The notes: generated by a model from the letters alone, not told the origin. Positions 20,635 through 29,516 are shown, counted from the first letter of the stretch. The stretch is 64,000 nt of DNA from Wenyingzhuangia sp. 2_MG-2023 (GCF_030548295.1 NZ_JAUOSB010000002.1:64001-128000); one strand, 5' to 3'. Made by a program: numbers and translations.

Positions 20635-21906
20635 ATGATATCAAAAGTCATAAAAAGAGATTATACTACTACTGATTTTAAAATTTCTAAAATTAGTAGT
20701 GCCATATATGCCGCTATGAACTCTGTAAATACAGGCTCTATTAAAGAAGCTAACGCAATAGCTATTAAAGTTTTAGAAAAATTAAATATTTGCTCACTAG
20801 AAACCAAGTACTATACACCAACTGTTGAAGAAATTCAAGACATAGTAGAGGCAGAATTAATGCACAGTGAGTTTTTAAATGTTGCCAAATCTTATATTTT
20901 ATATAGAAACGAACAAAAAAGAAAACGTAAGAAAAATGTATTTGAGAAGAGAGTCAACCTTAAACCGTATGAATATCCTGAACTAAATGAATATGTAGAT
21001 GCTATTAGACATTCTTATTGGATTCATACAGAATTTAACTTTACTAGTGACATTCAAGATTTTAAATCTAGATTAACTCCACCTGAAAAAAGTGCTATAA
21101 AAAACACCATGTTGGCTATTTCTCAAATAGAAGTTGCTGTTAAAAATTTCTGGGGAGATTTGCATCACAAAATGCCAAAACCAGAAATTGGTGCCGTAGG
21201 AGCTACTTTTGCAGAAAGTGAGGTAAGACACCACGATGCCTATTCTCATTTATTAGAAATTTTAGGGTTGAACGAAGAATTTAACAACCTTAAAAAGAAT
21301 CCTAGCATTATGAAAAGGATTCATTATTTAGAAAAATCTCTAGTCAATTCTAAAAGCAATAACAACAAAGAATACACAGAGGCTATTTTATTATTTTCTT
21401 TATTTATAGAACACGTTTCTTTATTTTCTCAGTTCTTAATTATCATGGCTTTTAACAAGCACAAAAACATGTTAAAAGGAATTTCTAACGCTGTAGAAGC
21501 TACTTCTAAAGAAGAACAAATACATGGCGATTTTGGTATAGATTTACTTAAAATCATCAAAGAAGAAAACCCTGATTGGTTTACCAAGGATTTTGAACAA
21601 ATGATTCAATTGATCTGTGCAGAAGCTTACCAAGCAGAAACTGGTGTTGTCAACTGGATTTTTGAAAACGGTGAATTAGACTTTTTACCTGTAAATGTTA
21701 TTCAAGAATTTATTAAAAACCGTTTTAATAAATCTCTTGAAAGCATCAACATCAGCCCTATATTTAAAATTGATGAAACATTGCTAAGTCAAACAGAATG
21801 GTTTGATGATGAAATTATTGGAACAAAACACGGTGATTTTTTTGTAAAACGATCCATCAACTACAGCAAAAGAACTAGAAGCATCACCAAAGACGATTTA
21901 TTTTAA
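20635..21906 (+). CDS. nrdB: Ribonucleotide reductase beta subunit with N-terminal ATP-cone
   Basis: The protein has 423 residues. Residues 1-95 are an ATP-cone (VIKRDYTTTDFKISKIS, then EIQDIVEAELM), a domain normally found on the alpha subunit. The rest is a class I beta subunit with likely metal ligands E166, E196, H199, E259, E294 and H297, and a tyrosine at 203, seven residues after E196. This is the arrangement known from Leeuwenhoekiella blandensis NrdB, where dATP binding to the beta cone causes inactive oligomers and the cofactor is dimanganese. The partner gene begins 19 bases downstream. Metal content and radical type cannot be read from the sequence. Confidence 0.93.
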   Translation: MISKVIKRDYTTTDFKISKISSAIYAAMNSVNTGSIKEANAIAIKVLEKLNICSLETKYYTPTVEEIQDIVEAELMHSEFLNVAKSYILYRNEQKRKRKKNVFEKRVNLKPYEYPELNEYVDAIRHSYWIHTEFNFTSDIQDFKSRLTPPEKSAIKNTMLAISQIEVAVKNFWGDLHHKMPKPEIGAVGATFAESEVRHHDAYSHLLEILGLNEEFNNLKKNPSIMKRIHYLEKSLVNSKSNNNKEYTEAILLFSLFIEHVSLFSQFLIIMAFNKHKNMLKGISNAVEATSKEEQIHGDFGIDLLKIIKEENPDWFTKDFEQMIQLICAEAYQAETGVVNWIFENGELDFLPVNVIQEFIKNRFNKSLESINISPIFKIDETLLSQTEWFDDEIIGTKHGDFFVKRSINYSKRTRSITKDDLF

Positions 21907-21925
21907 GCTCCCTAAAAAACATACT

Positions 21926-23647
21926 ATGATAGATATCAATACAGAAAACAACGTTAACATAAAAAAAGACACTGAGTTTAAATGGTTAACAGAACACAGT
22001 AGAAATTTTTTAGGAGCAGGATACCTTTTAGAAGGTGTGAGTCCAGAAGAACGTATTAAAGAAATTGCAGAACACGCAGAAAAAATATTAAAATTAGACG
22101 GATTTGCAGACAAGTTTTACTACTACATGTCTAAAGGTTATTACTCCTTAGCCTCTCCTGTTTGGTCTAATTTTGGAAAAAAAAGAGGACTGCCTATTAG
22201 TTGTTTTGGTTCTCATGTAGCAGATGATATAGGAGATATTTTATACGCTCAATCAGAAGCAGGAATGATGTCTAAATTAGGAGGAGGAACTTCTGGTTAT
22301 TTTGGAAAACTAAGACCTAGAGGAGCAGATATTAGCAACAACGGAAAATCTTCTGGTGCCGTACATATGATGCAACTTTTTGAAACCATGGTTGATGTGG
22401 TAAGCCAAGGGTCTGTAAGAAGAGGACGTTTTGCTCCTTATCTAGACATAGAACATGCTGATATTATGGAATTCTTAGAAATTGGTACCGAAGGGAACCC
22501 TATTCAAGAGTTGACTCATGGAGTTTGTGTTGGAAATGATTGGATGCAAGAAATGATTGATGGTGATGAGCAAAAAAGAACCGTATGGGCTAAAGTCTTA
22601 CAAAGAAGATGCGAAATAGGATATCCTTATGTTTTCTTTAAAGACAATGCCAACAACAATACTGTTGATGTTTACAAAGACAAAGGACACACTATTTACG
22701 GTAGTAATCTTTGCTCAGAAATTATGCTCCCTACCAATGATGATTGGTCTTTTGTATGTGTACTTTCTTCTGTAAATATTTTACATTACGACCAATGGAA
22801 AGATACCGATGCTGTTGAAACTATGGTCTACTTTTTAGATGCTGTATTAGAAGAGTTTATATCTAAATTAGAAAACTATAGAGATTCTGAAAGTAAAGAC
22901 GATCAATTAATTTTCCACTTTATGGAAAAAGCATATAATTTCTCTAAAGAAAACCGAGCTTTAGGTTTAGGAGTCTTAGGATGGCATTCTTTCTTGCAAT
23001 CTAAAAACCTAGCTTTTGATTCTCAAGAAGCGTTCAACTACAATTCTGAAATATTTAAATTCATCAAAGAGAAATCTTACAAGGCTTCTGAAGAAATGGC
23101 TAAACTGTATGGAGAACCAGAAGTTTTAAGAGGGTATGGTCGTAGAAACACTACTTTAAATGCCATTGCTCCCACTACCTCTTCGGCTTTTATCTTAGGA
23201 CAAGTATCTCAAGGAATAGAGCCTATTTGGTCTAATTGTTACGTAAAAGATATTGCGAAAGTTAAAACAACTATAAAAAATAAATATCTTGAAGACCTTT
23301 TAGAAACAAAAGGTAAAAACACCAAAGATGTTTGGAAAAGTATTAGAGACCGTGACGGTTCAGTGCAGCACTTAGAATTTTTAACTCTTCATGAAAAAGA
23401 AGTGTTTAAAACCTATGCAGAATTAGATCAGCTTTCTATTATTTATCAAGCAGCGAATAGACAAAATCACATAGATCAAGGACAGTCTATTAATATTATG
23501 GTACACCCAGAAATGCCTGTGAAAGATTTGAACAAAATCCACACGACGGCATGGCAATTAGGTGTAAAGTCTCTATATTATCAACACAGTATGAACGCTG
23601 CACAAAAATTTAAACAAAAAAAAGAATGTACTAGTTGCGAAGGGTAA
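21926..23647 (+). CDS. nrdA: Short ribonucleotide reductase alpha subunit lacking an ATP-cone
   Basis: This 573-residue catalytic subunit is much shorter than the 793-residue NrdA nearby. It starts straight into the catalytic domain with no ATP-cone. Key residues are present: C93 (ISCFGS), N261-x-C263-x-E265 (SNLCSE), C278, the relay Y551-Y552 and C-terminal cysteines C568 and C571 (CTSCEG). It belongs with the cone-bearing beta subunit encoded 19 bases upstream, so overall activity control has moved to beta in this enzyme. A strong terminator ends the two-gene operon. Confidence 0.94.
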   Translation: MIDINTENNVNIKKDTEFKWLTEHSRNFLGAGYLLEGVSPEERIKEIAEHAEKILKLDGFADKFYYYMSKGYYSLASPVWSNFGKKRGLPISCFGSHVADDIGDILYAQSEAGMMSKLGGGTSGYFGKLRPRGADISNNGKSSGAVHMMQLFETMVDVVSQGSVRRGRFAPYLDIEHADIMEFLEIGTEGNPIQELTHGVCVGNDWMQEMIDGDEQKRTVWAKVLQRRCEIGYPYVFFKDNANNNTVDVYKDKGHTIYGSNLCSEIMLPTNDDWSFVCVLSSVNILHYDQWKDTDAVETMVYFLDAVLEEFISKLENYRDSESKDDQLIFHFMEKAYNFSKENRALGLGVLGWHSFLQSKNLAFDSQEAFNYNSEIFKFIKEKSYKASEEMAKLYGEPEVLRGYGRRNTTLNAIAPTTSSAFILGQVSQGIEPIWSNCYVKDIAKVKTTIKNKYLEDLLETKGKNTKDVWKSIRDRDGSVQHLEFLTLHEKEVFKTYAELDQLSIIYQAANRQNHIDQGQSINIMVHPEMPVKDLNKIHTTAWQLGVKSLYYQHSMNAAQKFKQKKECTSCEG

Positions 23648-23665
23648 CAAAATATTTTTCACCAT

Positions 23666-23699
23666 AAAAAAGGCTCAAAATTAATTTTGAGCCTTTTTT
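23666..23699 (+). terminator. Intrinsic terminator of the second nrd operon
   Basis: AAAAAGGCTCAAAAT pairs with ATTTTGAGCCTTTTT around a two-base loop, followed by T residues. It may also serve the convergent DUF3109 gene. Confidence 0.92.
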
Positions 23700-23726
23700 A
23701 TTTTGCTTCTTTTAAAGAAGAAAGTC

Positions 23727-24311
23727 TTAATCTGTCTTTTTTTGTTTTTTCCATTCTTCTGCCACCTTTTCTAATTCCATATACCAATTTTCTCCAAATT
23801 TTAAAATCAGTGCATTTTTAAGAAACTTATATACAGGCACTTGCAATTCTTTTCCCAAAGTACAGGCATCATCACAAATATCCCATTTGTTATAATTTAC
23901 CGCAGCAAATTCAGTATAATCTTGAACTCGGATTGGGTACAAATGACAAGATATTGGTTTTTTCCAATCCACAAGTCCTTTATTGTAAGCTTGTTCAATT
24001 CCGCACGAAGTAATTCCTTTTTCATCAGACGTTACAAAAGCACATTCTTTATCATTCACCAAAGTAGTCTCATGCTCCCCAAAAGGAGATGTAGTATATG
24101 TACCCTGTTCTTCTATCGCCTTTACTCCTTCTGGCCTTAACAAATGTTTTATTTTAGGATAAACACTATTAAGCTTTTCAATTTCTTCATCTAACACTGG
24201 AGCTCCAGCATCACCAGCAACACAACATTCACCTTTACAAGCTGAAATGTTACACACAAAATCATTTTCAATAACTTCTTCCGAAACAATGGTTTTACCT
24301 ATCTGAAACAT
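23727..24311 (-). CDS. DUF3109 family cysteine-rich protein
   Basis: This 194-residue soluble protein has clustered cysteines: CNISACKGECC near the N-terminus, SCGIEQAYN and SCHLYP in the middle, then CDDACTLG. The pattern matches DUF3109, a Bacteroidota family related to the YkgJ-type putative zinc or iron-cluster proteins. The biochemical role is unknown. A terminator separates it from the hemD operon upstream, so it probably has its own promoter. Confidence 0.85.
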   Translation of the reverse strand: MFQIGKTIVSEEVIENDFVCNISACKGECCVAGDAGAPVLDEEIEKLNSVYPKIKHLLRPEGVKAIEEQGTYTTSPFGEHETTLVNDKECAFVTSDEKGITSCGIEQAYNKGLVDWKKPISCHLYPIRVQDYTEFAAVNYNKWDICDDACTLGKELQVPVYKFLKNALILKFGENWYMELEKVAEEWKKQKKTD

Positions 24312-24326
24312 ACTTTTTTAAGATAA

Positions 24327-24354
24327 AAAAAAGCCTATTTAAAAATAGGCTTTT
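24327..24354 (-). terminator. Terminator of the DUF4271-hemD operon
   Basis: AAGCCTATTT and AAATAGGCTT form a 10-bp stem followed by eight T residues on the minus strand, 20 bases past the hemD stop codon. Confidence 0.88.
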
Positions 24355-24374
24355 ATGTTATATTTAAAATAAAA

Positions 24375-25124
24375 TTATTTTTTATTTACTTCTTTTATAT
24401 ACTTTTCCAAAGCCATCGTCATTGATGGTGTTTCTGGAGAAGGTGCAGCAATATCTACTTTTAATCCAGCATCTGTAGCTGCTTTTACAGTAGAGTTTCC
24501 ATAAACTGCAATTCTGGTATCGTTTTGTTCAAATTCTGGAAAATTCTTAAATAATGAATCAATTCCTGAAGGACTAAAGAAAACCAATACATCATAAAAA
24601 ACATTTTTTAAATCAGACAAATCACTAGTCACAGTTCTGTACAAGTCTAATCTTTTCCATTGAAGACCCATTGCATCTAATGATTCTGGAATTAAATCTT
24701 TCAACTTATCTGATGATGGTAATAAGAATTTTTCTGTTTTGTGTTTTTTAATCACTTCACACAATTCTGGAAAGCTTCTTTTTCCTACATAAATTTTACG
24801 TTTTCTATAAACCACATATTTTTGCAAATAATAGGCAACAGCTTCTGATTGGCAGAAATACTTCAATTCATTTGGCACTTTGTATCTCATCTCCTCTGCA
24901 ATTCTAAAAAAGTGATCTACTGCATTTCTACTCGTAAGTATAATTGCAGAATATTTACTCAAATCAATTTTTTGATTGCGAACTTCTCTAACGGACAAAC
25001 CTTCCACATGTATAAAAGACCTAAAGTCAATTTTGACTTTTTGCTTTTCTGATAAAATGGTAAATGGGGATTGTTGGTCTGTTTTCGGTTCTGGTTGTGA
25101 AACTAATATTGTTTTTACTTTCAT
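24375..25124 (-). CDS. hemD: Uroporphyrinogen-III synthase
   Basis: This 249-residue HEM4-family protein closes and inverts ring D of hydroxymethylbilane to give uroporphyrinogen III in haem synthesis. The family is poorly conserved, but characteristic segments are visible: the first lobe start TILVSQPEP, SAIILTSRNAVDHFF, and in the second lobe YDVLVFFSPSGIDSLF and VYGNSTVKAATDAG. It lies seven bases behind the DUF4271 gene, a pairing often seen in Flavobacteriia. Confidence 0.88.
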   Translation of the reverse strand: MKVKTILVSQPEPKTDQQSPFTILSEKQKVKIDFRSFIHVEGLSVREVRNQKIDLSKYSAIILTSRNAVDHFFRIAEEMRYKVPNELKYFCQSEAVAYYLQKYVVYRKRKIYVGKRSFPELCEVIKKHKTEKFLLPSSDKLKDLIPESLDAMGLQWKRLDLYRTVTSDLSDLKNVFYDVLVFFSPSGIDSLFKNFPEFEQNDTRIAVYGNSTVKAATDAGLKVDIAAPSPETPSMTMALEKYIKEVNKK

Positions 25125-25131
25125 CTTTTTC

Positions 25132-25791
25132 TTACACTAAATAACGTTTAAACAAATAAATAAACGGAAATATTTCTAGTGTGCAAAGATACAAAATAAT
25201 ATAAAACAATTTACCTGAAAGTAGGTTTTTGTTGTTTATTAGCATTCCAGACAACCTCATAAAATAGGTAATTAAAAGACTAATATACATTATTTTAAAG
25301 ACAACATCCAACTCTTTTAAGTGTAAAAAAGCATAGCTAATTACAAAATAATTAGCCATTAAAACAGACGTTAAATAACTGGTTTCCAACACTAACATTT
25401 GTTTATAATAACTTTTTTTATTAGAGGCAAAATACACAAATTCAGCCACAAAATACTTTATCAACAAATACAATACTGACATTCCTAAACTTTCAAAATA
25501 GGCCGTAAAAAAAAAAGCAAACAGGTAGTCTTTATCGTAAAAAAGTAGCATTATCAGTAGTCCTAACAAGGTAGAAGCAAATCCAAACCTTAAAATAGTA
25601 AATAACGAAATGTTGGGGGTTGTATCTACCGGATATGCATAAAAATAGCTATTGGAAAAGAAAACAAAAAACAATCTTTTTGTCTTTCTTAAGTCTATTC
25701 TACTCATTAAAAAAACAAAAACTAAAGGCAACAACAATACAAACCCAATTTTATTGTAGTATGAAAAGTCTATCATTTCTGAAATTTTCAT
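25132..25791 (-). CDS. DUF4271 multi-pass membrane protein
   Basis: From the ATG at 25791 the protein has 219 residues and about six hydrophobic segments, with an Arg/Lys patch after the first. It matches the Bacteroidota-specific family DUF4271, of unknown function and usually found before hemD, as here. The open frame extends to an ATG at 25854. A promoter box at 25828-25821 inside that extension predicts a transcript starting near 25814, so the inner ATG is the better start. The longer form would leave only 14 bases between the divergent start codons. Confidence 0.75.
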   Translation of the reverse strand: MKISEMIDFSYYNKIGFVLLLPLVFVFLMSRIDLRKTKRLFFVFFSNSYFYAYPVDTTPNISLFTILRFGFASTLLGLLIMLLFYDKDYLFAFFFTAYFESLGMSVLYLLIKYFVAEFVYFASNKKSYYKQMLVLETSYLTSVLMANYFVISYAFLHLKELDVVFKIMYISLLITYFMRLSGMLINNKNLLSGKLFYIILYLCTLEIFPFIYLFKRYLV

Positions 25792-25820
25792 TTTTTGTGA
25801 ATATGGAACAATACTTGCTA

Positions 25821-25850
25821 CAAAATTAGGAATAAAAAAACGTAAATTTG
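25821..25850. promoter_or_regulatory. Overlapping divergent promoter boxes
   Basis: TAATTTTG on the minus strand (25828-25821) and TAAATTTG on the plus strand (25843-25850) both match TAnnTTTG and are separated by only 14 bases. They would drive DUF4271-hemD leftward and the mannosyltransferase operon rightward. The -33 elements are poorly spaced, so confidence is moderate. Confidence 0.55.
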
Positions 25851-25868
25851 GCAAAATAAATTCTTAGT

Positions 25869-26588
25869 ATGAGTCAATCATTGATTATTGTTCCTACACT
25901 TAATGAAATAGAGAATATAAACGCCATTATAGAGGCTGTTTTTAATGTTGACTCCAATTTTCATGTTTTAATTGTTGATGACAATTCTACAGACGGAACC
26001 ATAGAAGCTGTAAAAAAATTACAAAATAGTTACGATAATTTACATCTAGAAATACGCACAAAAGAACGAGGATTAGGAAAAGCTTATATTCATGGTTTTT
26101 TGTGGGCTCTTCAGAGAGCGTATGAATATGTTTTAGAAATGGATGCAGATTTTTCTCACAATCCTAAAGATTTACTCAAACTCATAAACGCTTGTAAAAA
26201 CGGAGCTGATTTGGCTATTGGATCAAGATACATCAACAATAAAATAAATGTAATTAATTGGGATTTTAAAAGACTGATACTATCTTACTTTGCTTCTAAA
26301 TACGTAAAAATAGTGACTGGAATTCCAATTTATGACACCACTGCTGGGTTTATATGCTATCACAGAAAAGTGCTAGAAACAATTGATTTAAACAACATTC
26401 GATTTACTGGTTATGCTTTTCAAATAGAAATGAAATTCAAAGCTTGGCTACTAAATTTCACTATCAAAGAAGTATCTATTATCTTTACCGATAGAGCAAA
26501 AGGAACCTCAAAATTAGACAGCTCCATTATACATGAAGCCATTTTTGGAGTGATTAAAATGAAAATAAAAGGATTGACAAAAAAATAA
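25869..26588 (+). CDS. Polyprenol monophosphomannose synthase (DPM1-type GT2 glycosyltransferase)
   Basis: This 239-residue family 2 glycosyltransferase resembles dolichol/polyprenol-phosphate mannose synthase, which transfers a sugar from GDP-mannose to a lipid phosphate at the membrane. The N-terminus has IIVPTLNEIENI and VDDNSTDGT, the metal-binding DxD is in EMDADFSHNPKD, and GSRYI follows. No C-terminal membrane segments are present, as in short DPM1 forms. Three bases separate it from the dihydroorotase gene, so the two are co-transcribed. Confidence 0.88.
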   Translation: MSQSLIIVPTLNEIENINAIIEAVFNVDSNFHVLIVDDNSTDGTIEAVKKLQNSYDNLHLEIRTKERGLGKAYIHGFLWALQRAYEYVLEMDADFSHNPKDLLKLINACKNGADLAIGSRYINNKINVINWDFKRLILSYFASKYVKIVTGIPIYDTTAGFICYHRKVLETIDLNNIRFTGYAFQIEMKFKAWLLNFTIKEVSIIFTDRAKGTSKLDSSIIHEAIFGVIKMKIKGLTKK

Positions 26589-26591
26589 ATT

Positions 26592-27929
26592 ATGGGATGT
26601 ACTGTTATTAAAAATGCGAATATAGTTAATGAAGGAAAAATATTTAAACGCAGCTTGTTGATTGAAAATGATATCATCAAAACTATTGCTAAAGAAATCA
26701 AAATTCCTAGAAGTGCGACCATTATTGATGCCAAAGGAAAATTTTTAATTCCCGGTGCTATAGACGATCAAGTTCATTTTAGAGAACCTGGGCTGACACA
26801 CAAAGCCAATATTGCAAGCGAAAGTAAGGCGGCCATTGCTGGTGGAATCACTACTTTTATAGAAATGCCAAACACAGTTCCTCAAGCAACTACACAAGAA
26901 CTGTTAGAAGAAAAATTCACCATAGCTTCTAAAGATTCTTATGCCAATTATTCTTTTATGTTTGGAGGTACTAATGATAATTTAGAGGAATTGTTAAAAA
27001 CAGACCCTAAAAAAGTAGCAGGTATCAAATTGTTTTTAGGCTCTTCTACAGGAAATATGTTGGTAGATGACCCAGAAGTTTTAGAAAAAATATTTGCTTC
27101 TACAGATATGGTAATTTCTGTACATTGTGAAGACGAACAAACCATAAAAGACAACTTAAAAAAAGCACTGGAACAATACGGAGAAAACATTCCTATTGAC
27201 CAACATCCAAACATTAGAAGTGCTGAAGCTTGTTATTTATCTTCATCAAAAGCTATTGAATTGGCTAAAAAGACAGGAGCTAGATTGCACATATTTCACT
27301 TATCTACCGCTATAGAAACTGATCTATTTACCAACGACATCCCTTTAAAAGATAAAAAAATTACTGCCGAAGTTTGTGTACATCACTTGTCTTTTAACCG
27401 TGATGATTACGCTAAAAAAGGAACATTTATAAAATGGAACCCAGCTGTAAAAACTAAAAATGATCAAGGTGCATTGTGGAAAGCTTTGTTAGATGACAGA
27501 ATAGACGTTATTGCAACCGACCACGCTCCTCATACATTAGAAGAAAAACAACAAGGATACACCAAAGCTCCAAGCGGAGGTCCTTTAGTACAACACGCAC
27601 TTCCTGCTATGTTGAACTTTGTAGACGAAGGAAAAATAACCATCGAGAAAGTGGTAGAAAAAATGTGTCACAACCCAGCAATTTTATTCGACATTGAAAA
27701 ACGTGGTTATGTAAAAGAAGGATTTTATGCTGATTTGGTTTTGGTAGAACCTAACAAAAAATGGACTGTAACCAAAGACAATATTCTTTACAAATGTGGA
27801 TGGAGTCCGTTTGAAGGAAAAACGTTTAACAACACGATTACACATACTTTTGTCAATGGAAACTTAATGTATGACAACGGTGAATTTAACGAAGAAGCAA
27901 AAGGAAAACGCATTACATTTAACAGATAA
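26592..27929 (+). CDS. pyrC: Dihydroorotase
   Basis: This 445-residue amidohydrolase cyclises N-carbamoyl-aspartate to dihydroorotate in pyrimidine synthesis. Family landmarks are DQVHFREPGLTHK near residue 60, the probable carbamylated lysine in GIKLFLGSSTGN, histidines in VHCEDE and IFHLST, and the catalytic aspartate in ATDHAPHT. The usual first metal site His-x-His reads Gln-x-His here; I recall this variant from other Bacteroidota dihydroorotases. It is the middle gene of a tight three-gene operon. Confidence 0.92.
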   Translation: MGCTVIKNANIVNEGKIFKRSLLIENDIIKTIAKEIKIPRSATIIDAKGKFLIPGAIDDQVHFREPGLTHKANIASESKAAIAGGITTFIEMPNTVPQATTQELLEEKFTIASKDSYANYSFMFGGTNDNLEELLKTDPKKVAGIKLFLGSSTGNMLVDDPEVLEKIFASTDMVISVHCEDEQTIKDNLKKALEQYGENIPIDQHPNIRSAEACYLSSSKAIELAKKTGARLHIFHLSTAIETDLFTNDIPLKDKKITAEVCVHHLSFNRDDYAKKGTFIKWNPAVKTKNDQGALWKALLDDRIDVIATDHAPHTLEEKQQGYTKAPSGGPLVQHALPAMLNFVDEGKITIEKVVEKMCHNPAILFDIEKRGYVKEGFYADLVLVEPNKKWTVTKDNILYKCGWSPFEGKTFNNTITHTFVNGNLMYDNGEFNEEAKGKRITFNR

Positions 27930-27935
27930 AATTAG

Positions 27936-28349
27936 ATGAAACATTTAAGCTATATCGCCATTTTCTGTTTCACGTTATTGAGTTGCAACAGTAATACCAT
28001 TCTAAAAAAACCTAAAAACCTTTTACCAAAAGAACAAATGGTTTCTATTTTGGTGGACACATATATTGCAAAAATTGCAAGGAATACAAGAAACATTAAC
28101 GGAGATAGAAATGTAAATTATTTGACTTTTATTTACCAAAATCACCATACAGATTCTATAACTTTTGACAATAGTTTGAAATATTACAGTGCCAATATTA
28201 GTCAGCATGAAGAAATTTTAAAACTTGTGAAAGAAAACATAGAGTATCAGCTAGAAGAAATAAAGGAAGCAGAAAAAGCCCTAGATTCATTAAATACCCC
28301 CTCAGAACTACACGATCCAGGTCTTAAAAACATAAAAGAATTAGAGTAA
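27936..28349 (+). CDS. DUF4296 lipoprotein
   Basis: This 137-residue protein has a lipoprotein signal peptide ending in LLSCNSN. The mature part begins KPKNLLPKEQMVSILVDTYIAKIA, the signature of DUF4296, a short Bacteroidota family of unknown function. A glutamate-rich helical tail follows. It lies six bases after pyrC and ends the operon at a bidirectional terminator. Confidence 0.85.
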   Translation: MKHLSYIAIFCFTLLSCNSNTILKKPKNLLPKEQMVSILVDTYIAKIARNTRNINGDRNVNYLTFIYQNHHTDSITFDNSLKYYSANISQHEEILKLVKENIEYQLEEIKEAEKALDSLNTPSELHDPGLKNIKELE

Positions 28350-28366
28350 GAACACACATTAATTGA

Positions 28367-28402
28367 TAAAAAACGACTTTATTCCGATAAAGTCGTTTTT
28401 TG
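28367..28402. terminator. Bidirectional terminator between DUF4296 and DUF423 genes
   Basis: AAAAACGACTTTA pairs with TAAAGTCGTTTTT around a six-base loop, with T-runs on both strands for the two convergent units. The stem overlaps the 3' end of the DUF423 gene. Confidence 0.9.
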
Positions 28403-28765
28403 TTTTATAGCATACAATCCTATCATCAACCAAGATGTCAACAGCAACAATCCTCCTAAAGGAGTTACAAACCAAATATATTTAGACGGTACCAACCCTA
28501 AAGACAATGCATAAATAGATCCTGAAAAGAATACAATTCCAACCGTCAATACATTGGCTATTTTGGTTTTTTGAGAAGATGATAAAACAGGTAGTAAAAC
28601 AACCAACAACAGTAACAAACTATGAATAATTTGATACCTAACCCCCGTCTCAAAACTTTGCAATGCTGTTTCTGACAATACTTTTTTAAGTCCATGAGCA
28701 CCAAAAGCTCCTAAACCTACAGAAAGTGCTCCACTAAAAGAAGCTATTATTAAATATTTTTTCAT
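28379..28765 (-). CDS. DUF423 family membrane protein
   Basis: This 128-residue protein has four predicted membrane segments. The family motif GAFGAHGLKKVL is near the N-terminus, and LGLVPSKYIWFVTPLGGLLLL lies in the third and fourth segments. DUF423 (YgdD) is widespread but of unknown function. It lies three bases after trmN6 and is the last gene of the rpsP-rimM-trmN6-DUF423 series. The bidirectional terminator overlaps its last codons. Confidence 0.88.
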   Translation of the reverse strand: MKKYLIIASFSGALSVGLGAFGAHGLKKVLSETALQSFETGVRYQIIHSLLLLLVVLLPVLSSSQKTKIANVLTVGIVFFSGSIYALSLGLVPSKYIWFVTPLGGLLLLTSWLMIGLYAIKQKTTLSE

Positions 28766-28768
28766 AAA

Positions 28769-29464
28769 TCACATTTTTAAATAAAAAGGTTGAGTTAAAT
28801 TTATATAATCTTGCGTATACACATGTCTATCTATTTCCACAATCAACTCATCTTTTTCACAGTTGCATTTTTCTTTAGACAAGTACAATAAAGATCTTTT
28901 ATAAGGAATTCCCTCACGTCCTTTTACTCGAGTTCTTTTTTTTAGATAAAAACCAATAGCTTCAGCCAAAGCTACAAATGTAGACTCTTCTTTGTATGGA
29001 ATGATAAAAGCACACATTCCTTGATTTGTAAGAAATTCAAAACTACGCTCTAACAAAACCTCAAAAGTCAGTGCCCCTACATGTCTTGCCAAAGTTCTTT
29101 GTGAGGCTTGTTCTTTAAAAGAATCTGTAAAATAGGGTGGATTGGAAACGATTAAATCGTATTTCTGAGAAATAGTTGTATCTAGAAAAGAGGCCTTTGT
29201 TAACTTTAATCTTTCTGACCATGGAGATTTGTTAAAATTAAAAGTTGCTTCTAAACTCGCTGCATCGTCAATTTCAATCGCATCTATGTTTGCTTCTAAA
29301 TTTCTTTGTGCCAACATCAAAGCAATCAATCCTGTGCCTGTTCCTACATCTAGAATGTTCTTTTTTTCATGTACAGGTACCCAAGCCCCCAAAAGAACAC
29401 CGTCCGTTCCCACTTTCATGGCAGACTTTTCTTGAACTATAGAAAATTGTTTGAATTGAAACAT
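28769..29464 (-). CDS. trmN6: tRNA1(Val) (adenine(37)-N6)-methyltransferase
   Basis: This 231-residue SAM-dependent methyltransferase corresponds to TrmN6/YfiC, which methylates adenine 37 of tRNA-Val. The N-terminus MFQFKQFSIVQEKSAMKVGTDG, with its Gly/Thr/Asp motif, is typical. The SAM site is DVGTGTGLIAL, and the amino-methyltransferase motif NPPY is in DLIVSNPPYFTD. The gene follows rimM by about 50 bases. Confidence 0.9.
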   Translation of the reverse strand: MFQFKQFSIVQEKSAMKVGTDGVLLGAWVPVHEKKNILDVGTGTGLIALMLAQRNLEANIDAIEIDDAASLEATFNFNKSPWSERLKLTKASFLDTTISQKYDLIVSNPPYFTDSFKEQASQRTLARHVGALTFEVLLERSFEFLTNQGMCAFIIPYKEESTFVALAEAIGFYLKKRTRVKGREGIPYKRSLLYLSKEKCNCEKDELIVEIDRHVYTQDYINLTQPFYLKM

Positions 29465-29516
29465 TAAGAAAACTTATTACAATAAAAGTACAAATGTTTC
29501 TGAAAAAAAAGAGAAA

